Shown piece after piece: positions 41,672 to 51,098 of a stretch of 64,000 nt of DNA. A model generated the notes under the pieces. It was given only the letters and a program-made list of their open reading frames with translations. It made no database searches and was not told the DNA's origin. The DNA is from Taylorella equigenitalis ATCC 35865 (GTDB taxonomy: Bacteria; Pseudomonadota; Gammaproteobacteria; Burkholderiales; Burkholderiaceae_B), in NCBI RefSeq assembly GCF_000276685.1, contig NC_018108.1, positions 496,001 through 560,000 on the forward strand, in the 5' to 3' direction. Position 1 is the first letter of the stretch. Each line of letters begins with the position of its first letter. The position numbers and the translations under genes were made by a program.

Positions 41672-42412
41672 ATGAATAATGAATTAAAAGACAAAATTGC
41701 ACTTGTTACAGGGGCTAGCCGAGGTATCGGTGAGGCTATAGCATTAGAGCTTGCTGCTAGAGGTGCGAAAGTTATAGGTACAGCAACTAGTGAGAGTGGT
41801 GCTCAAAAAATTTCTGAAAATCTCTCGCAGTTTGGCGGTGAAGGTAAGGTGCTTAATGTTACCGAAGCAAAAGCTTGCGATGACTTGATTAAAGAAATTG
41901 TTGAAATGGGTGGACCTCATATTTTAGTTAATAATGCGGGTATTACTAGAGATAATTTAATTATGCGCATGAAAGACGAAGAATGGGATGAGATTATTCA
42001 AACTAATTTAACAGCAGTCTTTAGACTTTCTCGAGCAGTTGTGCGTCCTATGATGAAAGCTAGGGAAGGACGTATTATTAATATTACTTCCGTAGTAGGT
42101 ATGACGGGAAATATTGGTCAAGCTAACTATGCAGCTGCTAAAGCGGGTGTGGCTGGTATGACTCGTGCGTTAGCTAGAGAATTAGGTAGTCGTAATATTA
42201 CCGTTAATTGTGTAGCACCAGGTTTCATCGATACAGCTATGACTAAAGCATTAGGAGAGGAGGCTGCTCAGAAGTTGATTACTCAAATTCCTCTTGGAAG
42301 ATTAGGTTCAGTAAAAGATATTGCATACGCAGTGGCTTTTTTAGCAAGTCCAAATGCTGGATATATAACAGGTGAAACAATCAATGTGAATGGTGGTATG
42401 TTTATTGGGTAA
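41672..42412 (+). CDS. fabG: 3-oxoacyl-ACP reductase
   Basis: 246 residues of the short-chain dehydrogenase family. The NADPH loop is TGASRGIGEAIA, NNAGITRDN is present, Ser lies in NITSVVG and the catalytic pair in YAAAKAG. It reduces beta-ketoacyl-ACP. About 90 bases separate it from acpP, and a possible separate promoter for acpP lies in that gap. Confidence 0.97.
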   Translation: MNNELKDKIALVTGASRGIGEAIALELAARGAKVIGTATSESGAQKISENLSQFGGEGKVLNVTEAKACDDLIKEIVEMGGPHILVNNAGITRDNLIMRMKDEEWDEIIQTNLTAVFRLSRAVVRPMMKAREGRIINITSVVGMTGNIGQANYAAAKAGVAGMTRALARELGSRNITVNCVAPGFIDTAMTKALGEEAAQKLITQIPLGRLGSVKDIAYAVAFLASPNAGYITGETINVNGGMFIG

Positions 42413-42439
42413 ATTATTTTAAATTCACCCAAATTTTCA

Positions 42440-42445
42440 TATAAT
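42440..42445 (+). promoter_or_regulatory. Candidate -10 box for acpP
   Basis: A perfect TATAAT lies 60 bases before the acpP ATG. The -35 (TTTTAA at about 42417) is weak. A separate promoter for this abundant protein would make sense but is unproven. Confidence 0.35.
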
Positions 42446-42505
42446 ACCCTTTGATTTTGTAAAATTAACTAATATTTATTTGGGACATCCCCCTTGGAGA
42501 TTTAA

Positions 42506-42742
42506 ATGAGCATCGAACAACGTGTTAAAAAAATCGTTGCAAAGCAACTAGGTTTAAACGAAGACGAAATTAAAAACGAGTCTTCTTTTCTTGATGATCT
42601 AGGTGCTGACTCACTTGATATGGTTGAGTTAGTTATGGCTTTCGAAGATGAATTCGAAAACACTATCACTGATGAGCAAGCTGAAACTATCACTACAGTT
42701 CAGAACGCTATCGACTTTATCGAAAAAAATTCTAAACAGTAA
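42506..42742 (+). CDS. acpP: Acyl carrier protein
   Basis: 78 residues, acidic, with the phosphopantetheine-bearing Ser in [18 protein letters not shown]. It carries the growing acyl chain in fatty-acid synthesis. TTGGAG lies upstream of the ATG. A strong terminator follows before fabF, so most transcripts probably end after acpP, keeping it in excess over the enzymes. Confidence 0.98.
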   Translation: MSIEQRVKKIVAKQLGLNEDEIKNESSFLDDLGADSLDMVELVMAFEDEFENTITDEQAETITTVQNAIDFIEKNSKQ

Positions 42743-42798
42743 TATCTGTTGGGCGGATTAGTTCTAACAAATTGAGCGTCTCTTAATTTGTTTCTATT

Positions 42799-42847
42799 AA
42801 GCGTTTTGTAAAGTAGCATTGAAGTGCTTTACAAGACGCTTTTTTTT
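42799..42847 (+). terminator. Strong intrinsic terminator between acpP and fabF
   Basis: A 15-bp stem (42799-42813 with 42827-42841, one G-U pair) encloses a 13-base loop and runs straight into eight T residues. It is one of the strongest terminators in the window and lies 14 bases before the fabF start. fabF must be read by leakage through it or from a promoter hidden in the gap. Confidence 0.85.
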
Positions 42848-42860
42848 ATAAGGAGCATAT

Positions 42861-44093
42861 GTGAAAAAACGTGTAGTAATAACTGGTCTTGGTTTAGTAA
42901 CTCCCGTGGGAAATGATCTTAAAACCTCATGGCAAAATATAGTTGCAGGTCAATCTGGTGTAACCAAAATTACTCGTTTTGATGCAAGTGAATTCAGCTC
43001 TCAAATCGCAGCTGAAGTGAAAGGTTTTGATCCATCACCTTATATTCCTCAAAAGGAAATTAAGCAGATGGATACATTTATACATTACGGTTTGGCGGCT
43101 TCATTAGAAGCTTGGAAGGATTCTGGTTTAGAAGTTACAGAACAAAATGCTCATCGCATTGGAGCTATTGTTAGTTCTGGTATAGGTGGGTTACAAAGAA
43201 TTGAAGCTACTCAAACTGAATTTTTACAAAAAGGTCCACGTAGGATATCTCCATTTTTTGTTCCAGCTTCTCTGATTAATTTGGTTTCTGGACATTTAAC
43301 TATTAAATTGGGTATTACAGGTCCAAGTTATGCCATAGTCTCTGCGTGTGCTACTGGAGTTCATTCGATTGGGGATGCTGCACGTTTGATTGAGTATGGA
43401 GATGCTGACGTTATGATAGCGGGTGGTGCAGAGTCTACAGTTTCACCACTTGGCATTGGTGGATTCGCAGCTATGAGAGCATTATCTACGAGAAATGATG
43501 ATCCTGCTACAGCTTCAAGACCTTGGGATCAGGATCGCGATGGTTTTGTGTTGGGAGAGGGTGCTGGAGTAGTTGTATTAGAAGAGTATGAGCATGCTAT
43601 TGCACGTGGAGCGAAAATTTATGGTGAATTTGTAGGTTATGGTATGAGTTCAGATGCTCATCATATCACGGCTCCAAGCAAGCAAGGACCAGCTTTAGGC
43701 ATAAGAAATGCTCTTAAAAATGCTGGGATAAATCCAGAACAAATTGATTATGTTAATGCTCATGGAACTTCAACGCCTCTTGGTGATAAAAATGAAACTG
43801 AAGCACTAAAAATCGCATTGGGAGACCATGCATACAAAACAGTTGTTAACTCGACTAAATCCATGACAGGGCATTTATTAGGTGCTGCAGGTGGAATTGA
43901 AACGGTATTTGCTACTTTAGCTGTACGTGATCAGGTGTCGCCCCCAACAATTAACATTTTTAATCAAGACCCAGAATGTGACCTTGATTATTGTCCAAAT
44001 GAAGCCCGTGATCTTAAGATTGATTATGCACTATCAAATTCATTTGGGTTTGGTGGGACTAACTGCTCAATAGTTATTAAGAGATTTGAGTGA
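42861..44093 (+). CDS. fabF: Beta-ketoacyl-ACP synthase II
   Basis: 410 residues. Catalytic Cys is in SACATGVHSIG, the His residues in NAHGTSTPLGDKNE and KSMTGHLLGAAGG. It elongates acyl-ACP and adjusts the unsaturated fatty-acid balance. Translation starts at GTG 42861; the overlapping ATG two bases earlier runs into a stop. AAGGAG gives a good ribosome-binding site. The stop overlaps the next small gene by four bases (GTGA). Confidence 0.96.
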   Translation: MKKRVVITGLGLVTPVGNDLKTSWQNIVAGQSGVTKITRFDASEFSSQIAAEVKGFDPSPYIPQKEIKQMDTFIHYGLAASLEAWKDSGLEVTEQNAHRIGAIVSSGIGGLQRIEATQTEFLQKGPRRISPFFVPASLINLVSGHLTIKLGITGPSYAIVSACATGVHSIGDAARLIEYGDADVMIAGGAESTVSPLGIGGFAAMRALSTRNDDPATASRPWDQDRDGFVLGEGAGVVVLEEYEHAIARGAKIYGEFVGYGMSSDAHHITAPSKQGPALGIRNALKNAGINPEQIDYVNAHGTSTPLGDKNETEALKIALGDHAYKTVVNSTKSMTGHLLGAAGGIETVFATLAVRDQVSPPTINIFNQDPECDLDYCPNEARDLKIDYALSNSFGFGGTNCSIVIKRFE

Positions 44094-44512
44094 AATTAAG
44101 GGCTATTAATTATGGTGTTCTAGAGGATAGATGGGAAGTCAATCTTTCAGTATTTCCTCATTTATATATACATAGTTTTTTAGCCCTATTAATTTTTTTA
44201 GCCACATTACCTTTTTTTGGAATTTTATATTCGGCTTGTTTAGGGGTTATTTTTATCCAATTTAGTAAGCAGAGATTGGAGAGAGGTCCTGAGTTATACA
44301 AGTATTCATTTAGACCATCTCATATAACTCAATTAATACCACCTAATGGAGTAGTTGATTTAATAAAAGCCGACTTTTATCAATTTTGTTTTTATTTGAA
44401 AATCAAATCTAAAAATTCCATTCAAAATGTAATTCTGTTTAAATGGCAAATGGACTTCCACTCTTGGAGGAAATTGAAGATTTTACTTCTCAATAAAAAT
44501 AATTACCTTTGA
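44090..44512 (+). CDS. Small membrane protein, possibly YgfX-like
   Basis: 140 residues from a GTG that overlaps the fabF stop. A hydrophobic block at about residues 25-55 (HSFLALLIFLATLPFFGILY and following) can form two membrane segments. The C-terminal part with ILFKWQMDFHSWRKLKILLL resembles the closing LWxDsm..xxWRxLR motif of YgfX/CptA. In related bacteria an unnamed protein of this kind sits between fabF and rpoE. Function is unknown. The gene has no start signal of its own and depends on coupling to fabF. Confidence 0.5.
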   Translation: MKLRAINYGVLEDRWEVNLSVFPHLYIHSFLALLIFLATLPFFGILYSACLGVIFIQFSKQRLERGPELYKYSFRPSHITQLIPPNGVVDLIKADFYQFCFYLKIKSKNSIQNVILFKWQMDFHSWRKLKILLLNKNNYL

Positions 44513-44586
44513 TTTCAATACAGTAAAATTTTTACTTTTCGTCCTTAGACTATTAGCGACAGACAAACACATAATTTAGGATACAT

Positions 44587-46167
44587 ATGAAATTCCAAAA
44601 ATTGCCACTATATGCATTATTGCTAGGTGCTTTGGTTTCAGCACCAGCTTTTTCTCAAAGCAGTTCATCTTCAACTAGTTCTTGGAGCACGGAAGAGGCC
44701 CCGAAAGCTACTACTCCACCAGCTAATCATGACTCCACAAGTGTGACCTTAGGTTTACCTGATTTCACCAAAGTTGTAGAGAAAACAGAAAATAGTGTAG
44801 TTAATATCCGCACTATGGAGAATATTAGTACTAGAGGAGGTCGTGGGGGACCAGGATGGTCTTTCCAGGGTGACCCAGATGCTGAAGAGTTTTTTAATTT
44901 CTTCTTTGGTCCAGATTTTTTTCCTGAGCCGTTTTCAAAACGATTCGGTCCTGGACCTAGGGATGATTATCCAAATCGTGATTTTGATAGAGGATCAGAG
45001 GGTCCAAAATCTAAAAAAGGAGAAAAACAAGTTCCTAGTGGGGTAGGTTCTGGTTTTATCATTTCTAAAGATGGTTATATCATCACAAATGACCATGTAG
45101 TCGATAAAGCTGACAAAGTTATAGTTACATTAAATAACGGTAAGGAGTACGATGCTGAGGTTATTGGATCTGATAAACGTACCGATTTGGCTTTGATTAA
45201 AGTTGATGCTAAAGATTTAGAGCCTATTGAAATTGGTAATTCTGATGCACTTAAAAAGGGTCAATGGGTATTAGCTATTGGTTCACCTTATGACTTAGAG
45301 TCGACTGTTACTTCAGGCATAGTTAGTGCGATTAATCGTGACACAGGTGACTATCTACCATTTATTCAAACAGATGTTGCCATAAACCCAGGTAATTCTG
45401 GAGGACCTCTAATCGACCTGCAAGGTAAAGTTGTTGGAGTTAATAGCCAAATCTATACAAGAAGTGGAGGCTCCATGGGTATCTCCTTTTCTATCCCTAT
45501 TAATGAAGCTATTAATGTAATTAATCAGCTTAAAGATACTGGAGTTGTAGAACGTAGTCGTATGGGAGTTACTATTGGTCCAATTCAAGAAGATGTATAT
45601 AAAGCTCTAGGGTTATCTAATAACAAAGGTGCTTTAGTAAGTAGCGTTGAAAAAAATGGTCCTGCTGATAGAGCTGGTATCAGAGCTGGAGACGTAATTC
45701 TTAAATTTGACGGTAAAGCTATCAATAAATGGACAGACTTACCTCGTATGGTTGGTCAAACTAAACCAGGTAAGAAAACTGAAATCGAAATTTTCCGTCG
45801 CGGAAAAAGCGAAACTCTAGCGGTTACAGTTGAGGCTATGGAATCTAAGGGTATTAAATTTGGTAAAAACAAAAAGCCTGAGGTAAAACAAGATAATAAA
45901 TTAGGTCTTTCTGTAGTTGCACTTGATTCAAAACAAAGGGACAGGCTTAACATTAAAGGTGGTGTCCAAGTATTTGAACTTACTGATGATGCTAAGGAAG
46001 CGGGTTTTATGAAGGACGATATTATTCTTACAGTTAATAATGTTGATGTATCTACAGTGGAGGAATTTAATGAGGTGGCTAATTCTCTTCCTAAAGATAA
46101 AGTAGTTGCCGTACTAGTGCTTCGTGATAAAATGACGCAATGGATTACTACTACTCCAAGTAAGTAA
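44587..46167 (+). CDS. mucD: Periplasmic serine protease of the DegP/MucD family
   Basis: 526 residues with a signal peptide (PLYALLLGALVSAPAFSQ). The protease domain has His in ITNDHVVDKA, Asp in RTDLALIKV and Ser in NPGNSGGPLID, and two PDZ domains follow (about 330-420 and 440-520). A Gly/Pro/Asp/Phe-rich insert around residues 80-145 precedes the catalytic core, as in the long LA loop of DegP. It degrades or refolds damaged envelope proteins. In relatives mucD is the last gene of rpoE-rseA-rseB-mucD; here the sigma factor genes are absent and it directly follows the YgfX-like gene. Confidence 0.94.
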   Translation: MKFQKLPLYALLLGALVSAPAFSQSSSSSTSSWSTEEAPKATTPPANHDSTSVTLGLPDFTKVVEKTENSVVNIRTMENISTRGGRGGPGWSFQGDPDAEEFFNFFFGPDFFPEPFSKRFGPGPRDDYPNRDFDRGSEGPKSKKGEKQVPSGVGSGFIISKDGYIITNDHVVDKADKVIVTLNNGKEYDAEVIGSDKRTDLALIKVDAKDLEPIEIGNSDALKKGQWVLAIGSPYDLESTVTSGIVSAINRDTGDYLPFIQTDVAINPGNSGGPLIDLQGKVVGVNSQIYTRSGGSMGISFSIPINEAINVINQLKDTGVVERSRMGVTIGPIQEDVYKALGLSNNKGALVSSVEKNGPADRAGIRAGDVILKFDGKAINKWTDLPRMVGQTKPGKKTEIEIFRRGKSETLAVTVEAMESKGIKFGKNKKPEVKQDNKLGLSVVALDSKQRDRLNIKGGVQVFELTDDAKEAGFMKDDIILTVNNVDVSTVEEFNEVANSLPKDKVVAVLVLRDKMTQWITTTPSK

Positions 46168-46190
46168 TTTAACCCTAACTTAAGTTGTTT

Positions 46191-46220
46191 AACCTCGATT
46201 AAGTTTTCTTAGTCGAGGTT
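46191..46220 (+). terminator. Terminator between mucD and lepA
   Basis: AACCTCGATTAAG pairs with CTTAGTCGAGGTT (13 bp with one G-U) around a TTTT loop and is followed by TTTAAATTTTT. It separates the mucD transcript from the lepA-lepB-rnc-era-recO block. Confidence 0.75.
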
Positions 46221-46248
46221 TTAAATTTTTATTTAACCTCTAATTTGA

Positions 46249-48042
46249 ATGCAAAATATTCGTAATTTCTCAATCATTGCCCATATCGATCATGGTAAAT
46301 CAACTCTTGCAGATAGGCTAATTCAAAAAACAGGTGGCCTAGCTGATAGAGAAATGTCTGCCCAAGTTCTTGATTCTATGGATATTGAGCGAGAAAGAGG
46401 CATCACAATTAAGGCTCAGACTGCCACCCTTAATTACAAAGCTAAGGATGGTAATGATTACATTTTAAATATTATTGACACACCTGGTCATGTGGATTTT
46501 TCATATGAAGTTAGTCGATCATTGTCGGCATGTGAAGGTGCACTTTTAGTGGTTGATGCTACTCAAGGGGTTGAAGCACAAACCGTAGCGAATTGTTATA
46601 CAGCCATTGATCTTGGTGTTGAGGTTATCCCAGTACTCAATAAAATGGATTTACCCTCAGCTCAACCTGAAGAAGCTCGTGCTGAGATAGAGGACGTGAT
46701 AGGGATTGATGCATCAGATGCAGTTTTAGCTAGTGCTAAAACTGGTATGGGTATTGATGAAATTTTAGAGGTGATTGTTAATAAAGTACCTCCTCCAAAA
46801 GGTGATATAGATGCACCATTACAGGCTTTAATTATCGATTCATGGTTCGATAATTATGTGGGTGTAGTTATGCTTATCCGAGTCGTTAACGGATCAATTA
46901 AACCCAAAGACAAAATCACCTTTATGGCTACACATGCAAATCATATTGTTGAGCAGTTAGGCGTGTTTACTCCAAAATCTCAACCTAGAAACTCACTATC
47001 TGCTGGAGAAGTTGGTTTCTTAATAACGGGTATAAAAGAGCTTGCACACGCTAAAGTTGGAGATACGATTACCAATACACAAAATCCTGCAACTGAATCA
47101 TTGCCAGGGTTTAAAGAAGTTAAACCTCAAGTTTTTGCTGGGCTTTATCCTGTAGAAAGTAGCGAATATGACCAGCTTAGAGATTCATTAGAAAAATTAA
47201 AACTTAATGATGCTGCTTTACAATTTGAACCTGAAGTATCTCAAGCCCTAGGGTTTGGCTTTAGATGTGGTTTCCTAGGATTGCTTCACATGGAGATAGT
47301 CCAAGAGAGGCTGGAGCGTGAGTTTGATATGGATCTGATTACTACTGCACCATCAGTAGTTTATGAGGTCGTTAAAAATAATGGTGAAGTATTACATATT
47401 GATAGTCCTTCTCGTATGCCTGATCAAGGGACTATCCAAGAGATACGTGAGCCTATAGTGAATTTAACCCTATTTATGCCTCAAGATTACGTTGGACCTG
47501 TTATGTCTTTGTGCAATAATAAGCGCGGAATCCAGAAAGATATGAATTATCACGGTCGTCAGGTGCATCTACACTATGAAATGCCACTTGCAGAAATTGT
47601 GCTAGATTTCTTTGATAAATTAAAATCTATATCACGTGGATATGCATCTATGGATTATGAATTTTTAGAGTATAGATCTGCAGATGTGGTTAGAGTAGAT
47701 TTACTTATCAATGGAGATAAAGTTGATGCTTTGTCTATGATTGTTCACAGGGCTTCTGCTAGATTTAAGGGTCGGGAAGTTGTATCAAAGATGCGTGGAT
47801 TGATTCCAAGGCAAATGTATGATGTCGCTGTTCAAGCGGCTATTGGGGCGGAGATCATTGCCAGAGAAAATGTTAAGGCTCTAAGAAAAAATGTATTAGC
47901 TAAATGCTATGGTGGTGATATTACTAGGAAGAAAAAACTTTTAGAAAAGCAAAAAGCTGGTAAAAAACGTATGAAGCAAGTTGGAAGCGTTGAGATTCCA
48001 CAAGAAGCTTTCTTGGCTATTCTTCAAGTTGAGGATAAATAA
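46249..48042 (+). CDS. lepA: Elongation factor 4 (LepA)
   Basis: 597 residues. GTPase motifs are [21 protein letters not shown] and NKMDL, with the EF-G-like domains II, III and V and the LepA-specific C-terminal domain ([19 protein letters not shown]). It acts on the ribosome during initiation or back-translocation. The last base pair of the stop is shared with the lepB start (TAATG). The start has little ribosome-binding signal apart from AACCTC. Confidence 0.97.
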   Translation: MQNIRNFSIIAHIDHGKSTLADRLIQKTGGLADREMSAQVLDSMDIERERGITIKAQTATLNYKAKDGNDYILNIIDTPGHVDFSYEVSRSLSACEGALLVVDATQGVEAQTVANCYTAIDLGVEVIPVLNKMDLPSAQPEEARAEIEDVIGIDASDAVLASAKTGMGIDEILEVIVNKVPPPKGDIDAPLQALIIDSWFDNYVGVVMLIRVVNGSIKPKDKITFMATHANHIVEQLGVFTPKSQPRNSLSAGEVGFLITGIKELAHAKVGDTITNTQNPATESLPGFKEVKPQVFAGLYPVESSEYDQLRDSLEKLKLNDAALQFEPEVSQALGFGFRCGFLGLLHMEIVQERLEREFDMDLITTAPSVVYEVVKNNGEVLHIDSPSRMPDQGTIQEIREPIVNLTLFMPQDYVGPVMSLCNNKRGIQKDMNYHGRQVHLHYEMPLAEIVLDFFDKLKSISRGYASMDYEFLEYRSADVVRVDLLINGDKVDALSMIVHRASARFKGREVVSKMRGLIPRQMYDVAVQAAIGAEIIARENVKALRKNVLAKCYGGDITRKKKLLEKQKAGKKRMKQVGSVEIPQEAFLAILQVEDK

Positions 48043-48845
48043 TGGATATAGTATTTTTAGTTTTAGTTATAGTTACTTTTACTGCAATGGCTTTAGAAAA
48101 ATATGTTCTAAAACCTAGAAGAATTAGACTTTATGGATCAGAGGCAGATAAGTACTCAAATGGTTTTCTTAACTATATAGGCAGTCTTTTTGGCTTGGTA
48201 CTTTTTATATTTTTACTAAGGGCATTTGTAGTAGAACCGTTTAGGATTCCGTCAGGTTCTATGCTACCTACTCTTCAAAAAGGGGATTTTATATTAGTAA
48301 ATAAATTTAAATATGGGCTTCGATTTCCAATTATTAATCAAAAATTAGTCTCTTTAGGCAGTCCAAATAGAGGGGATATTGTTGTGTTTAGGTATCCACT
48401 CAATACTAGCCAGGACTATATAAAGCGCATTATAGGTATTCCAGGTGATGTGATAGTTTACGAAAATAAGCAACTTTACGTTAACGGTAAGGCTATTGAA
48501 TCTATTTCTGATGGCCCATATGTTAAAGCAGAACAACAATCTGGCAAACCAGAACTTTATAAAGAGAAATTATTCTCTATAGAGCATGGTATCCTACAGA
48601 TGCCTGGCTTATATCCTATTAAACCTATAGAGCAGTTTGAAGGAATAGAATCTTGTAAGTACTACTTACAATCTGCAGTTGAATGTAAAGTTCCTGAAGG
48701 TCATTATTTTGTAATGGGTGATAATAGGGATAATAGCCTTGATAGCAGATATTGGGGGTTTGTGCCTGATAAATATTTAGCAGGAAAAGCATTTTTTATA
48801 TGGTTGAATTTTGAAGACTTTGGTCGTATAGGTCCAATCAAATAG
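48042..48845 (+). CDS. lepB: Signal peptidase I
   Basis: 267 residues. Two N-terminal membrane segments (about 2-18 and 47-66), the catalytic Ser in RIPSGSMLPTL and the Lys in DYIKRIIGIPGD, then GDNRDNSLDSRYWGFV. It removes signal peptides from exported proteins at the outer face of the inner membrane. It is coupled to lepA by TAATG and is followed by rnc one base later, the classical lepB-rnc-era operon. Confidence 0.96.
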   Translation: MDIVFLVLVIVTFTAMALEKYVLKPRRIRLYGSEADKYSNGFLNYIGSLFGLVLFIFLLRAFVVEPFRIPSGSMLPTLQKGDFILVNKFKYGLRFPIINQKLVSLGSPNRGDIVVFRYPLNTSQDYIKRIIGIPGDVIVYENKQLYVNGKAIESISDGPYVKAEQQSGKPELYKEKLFSIEHGILQMPGLYPIKPIEQFEGIESCKYYLQSAVECKVPEGHYFVMGDNRDNSLDSRYWGFVPDKYLAGKAFFIWLNFEDFGRIGPIK

Positions 48846-48846
48846 T

Positions 48847-49515
48847 ATGAAATTAGATGAACTACAGAAAAAATTAAATTATTCATTTAAAGATATTAAA
48901 CTTCTAAATAGGGCTTTAACCCATAGAAGTTTTAGTTCCACTCATAATGAAAGATTGGAGTTTTTAGGTGATTCAATTTTAAATTTTTCTGTAGCCTCTT
49001 TATTGTTTAAAAAATTAAAAGATCAGGCTGAAGGCGATTTAACTAGAATTAGGGCTAGTTACGTTAATCAAGATACCCTGGCTAAAATAGCTAACAATTT
49101 AAAATTGCAAGACCTTATTAAATTAGGTGAAGGTGAATTAAAAAGCGGTGGTTTTAAAAGACCATCAATCCTAGCAGATGCTGTAGAAGCTATTTTTGGT
49201 GCAATTTATATTGATAGTAATATTGAACAAGCCCAAAAGGTGGTTGAAAGCATTTATGAACCACTAATGAAAAATGTGGATTTTTCAACTGTGGGTCGGG
49301 ATTCAAAAACACTTTTACAAGAATTTGTTCAGGCGAAAAGAGTTCCATTGCCATCATATAAAGTTCTTAATATTACAGGAGCTGCTCACGATCAGGAATT
49401 CGAAGTTGAATGTACAGTGGAACTTTTTGATGTTTCTGCACAGGCCGTGGGAGCTAGTCGTAGATCTGCTGAGCAAGCAGCCGCTACTCTAGTTTTGGAA
49501 AAATTAAAAAAATAA
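48847..49515 (+). CDS. rnc: Ribonuclease III
   Basis: 222 residues. The signature ERLEFLGDSILNFSVA holds the catalytic acidic residues, a second acidic motif is in ADAVEAIFGAIYID, and a double-stranded-RNA-binding domain closes the protein (QEFEVECTVEL, GASRRSAEQAAA). It processes rRNA precursors and cleaves structured mRNAs. The start codon is one base after the lepB stop. Confidence 0.96.
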   Translation: MKLDELQKKLNYSFKDIKLLNRALTHRSFSSTHNERLEFLGDSILNFSVASLLFKKLKDQAEGDLTRIRASYVNQDTLAKIANNLKLQDLIKLGEGELKSGGFKRPSILADAVEAIFGAIYIDSNIEQAQKVVESIYEPLMKNVDFSTVGRDSKTLLQEFVQAKRVPLPSYKVLNITGAAHDQEFEVECTVELFDVSAQAVGASRRSAEQAAATLVLEKLKK

Positions 49516-49590
49516 AATCATTTTCTAAAAAATCTCCAAACAAAAATAGAAAAGTAACCCAACTTACACTTCCTGTTGCTGTTGAACAAG

Positions 49591-50481
49591 ATGCCAAATA
49601 AGAATTTAAAAGCAGGGTATATCGCAGTTGTAGGTAGGCCAAATGTAGGCAAGTCTACTTTAATGAATGCCTTAATCGATAGCAAAATATCGATTGTTTC
49701 CCGCAAAGCTCAAACCACAAGGCATCGCATTCATGGTGTTCTTACTAAAGATTCAGTACAGTATATTTTTGTAGACACACCAGGATTTCAAACCCGACAT
49801 GGTGGCACCATGAACAACATGATGAATAGGGTGGTTACTTCTACTTTAAATGATGTAGATGTAATTCTTCATGTGGTTGAGGCTGGTAAATGGAACGATG
49901 GTGATGCTCAAATTATTCCTCTGCTTCCGAAAAACAAACCCGCAATCCTAGTTCTAAGTAAAGTTGATCTATTGAAGGATAAGAACTCTTTATTTGCTTT
50001 TACTAAGGATATTCTACAAAAGCATACCTATGAAGCAGTTGTTCCAGTAAGCTCAGAAAAAACAATTCAACTTGATACATTACTGGATGAAATTTCCATT
50101 AGGTTGCCTGAAAGTGAGCATTTGTTTGATGAGGAAGCAATTACAGATAGAAGTATAAAATTTATTGCTTCTGAAATTATTAGAGAAAAGATTTTTCGAT
50201 TAGTGGGAGATGAACTCCCTTATGAGTGTACAGTAGTAATTGAGAAATGGGATGAGGAGGCTTCAGGCACTAGCATAAATGCATGTATTTTAGTGGAGAG
50301 GGAAAATCATAAACCGATTCTACTCGGTACTAAAGGGATGCATATGAAAAGAATAGCATCCGAAGCACGACAAGACATATCTAAACTTATCGATAAACCC
50401 GTATATCTTGAAATATTCATTAAGGTACGTAAGGGTTGGTCTAGCGACGAAGCTCATTTGCGTAATCTTGGGTATGAGTAA
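49591..50481 (+). CDS. era: GTPase Era (16S rRNA maturation)
   Basis: 296 residues from the ATG at 49591 (MPNKNLKAGYIAV); an in-frame TTG at 49576 would add five residues and neither start has a strong ribosome-binding site. The GTPase motifs GRPNVGKSTL, DTPGF and LSKVDLL and the C-terminal KH domain (FIKVRKGWSSDEAHLRNLGY) are complete. Era helps mature the 3' end of 16S rRNA and checks 30S assembly. Its stop shares a base with the recO start (TAATG). Confidence 0.96.
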   Translation: MPNKNLKAGYIAVVGRPNVGKSTLMNALIDSKISIVSRKAQTTRHRIHGVLTKDSVQYIFVDTPGFQTRHGGTMNNMMNRVVTSTLNDVDVILHVVEAGKWNDGDAQIIPLLPKNKPAILVLSKVDLLKDKNSLFAFTKDILQKHTYEAVVPVSSEKTIQLDTLLDEISIRLPESEHLFDEEAITDRSIKFIASEIIREKIFRLVGDELPYECTVVIEKWDEEASGTSINACILVERENHKPILLGTKGMHMKRIASEARQDISKLIDKPVYLEIFIKVRKGWSSDEAHLRNLGYE

Positions 50482-51098
50482 TGGCAACCCTAAAAAAGAA
50501 AGTTTCGGAAGCTAAAGCTTTTGTTCTGCACAGTATATCTTGGAGTGATAACTCCCTTATAGTGAATGTTTTTTCTCGTGAATATGGATTGATAGCGGGC
50601 GTTGCCAAAAGTGCTAAAAGACCCTATTCAGTTTTAAGACCTATTAACGCTCATTTTCAACCACTACTCGTAAGCTGGTCTGGGTCTGGTGAACTTAAAA
50701 CCATTACAAAAGTTGAAACCGATGGATTTTATTGCATTCCAGAACGTGCTTTGATGTCTGCTTGGTATCTAAATGAACTAATCTTGAGAGGAGTAGCCAA
50801 AGAAGATCCGCACGAAAAGCTTTTTGATTGTTATAAAGATGCGCTATTAGGCTTGGTTTCAGACACAGACCCGCGTATAGTACTAAGACGTTTTGAGTGG
50901 CAATGGCTATGCGAAATTGGTTATGGATTAGATTCGGCAGAACCCGATTTTTACGATTTAAAAAAAGAGCCTGAATTGCGAAATGAACTCAGGCTCAATA
51001 TATCAAAAGCTTTAAATAGATCGACTCTTAATGTAAGAGAAAATCTAAATCATCTCTCAAAATTAATCGCTACTAGAAGTCATACCGAAGATACTTAG
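50481..51098 (+). CDS. recO: DNA repair protein RecO, compact form
   Basis: 205 residues, shorter than the usual 235-260. The N-terminal OB fold (KAFVLHSISWSDNSLIVNVFSREYGLI, GVAKSAKRPYSVLRP) and the helical core (RFEWQWLCEIGYGLD) are clear, and the last ~25 residues align with the normal C-terminal helix. The segment in between, about 40 residues that carry the small extra domain in E. coli RecO, is missing. RecO loads RecA onto SSB-coated gaps. The last 36 bases overlap the convergent BI-1 gene. No pdxJ or acpS follows, unlike in relatives. Confidence 0.85.
   Translation: MATLKKKVSEAKAFVLHSISWSDNSLIVNVFSREYGLIAGVAKSAKRPYSVLRPINAHFQPLLVSWSGSGELKTITKVETDGFYCIPERALMSAWYLNELILRGVAKEDPHEKLFDCYKDALLGLVSDTDPRIVLRRFEWQWLCEIGYGLDSAEPDFYDLKKEPELRNELRLNISKALNRSTLNVRENLNHLSKLIATRSHTEDT

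Noticed and set aside
44522-44536. AGTAAAATTTTTACT palindrome before mucD
   Set aside because: It is all A/T in the stem apart from one pair and lies in an AT-rich spacer; too weak for a terminator and no evidence of an operator.
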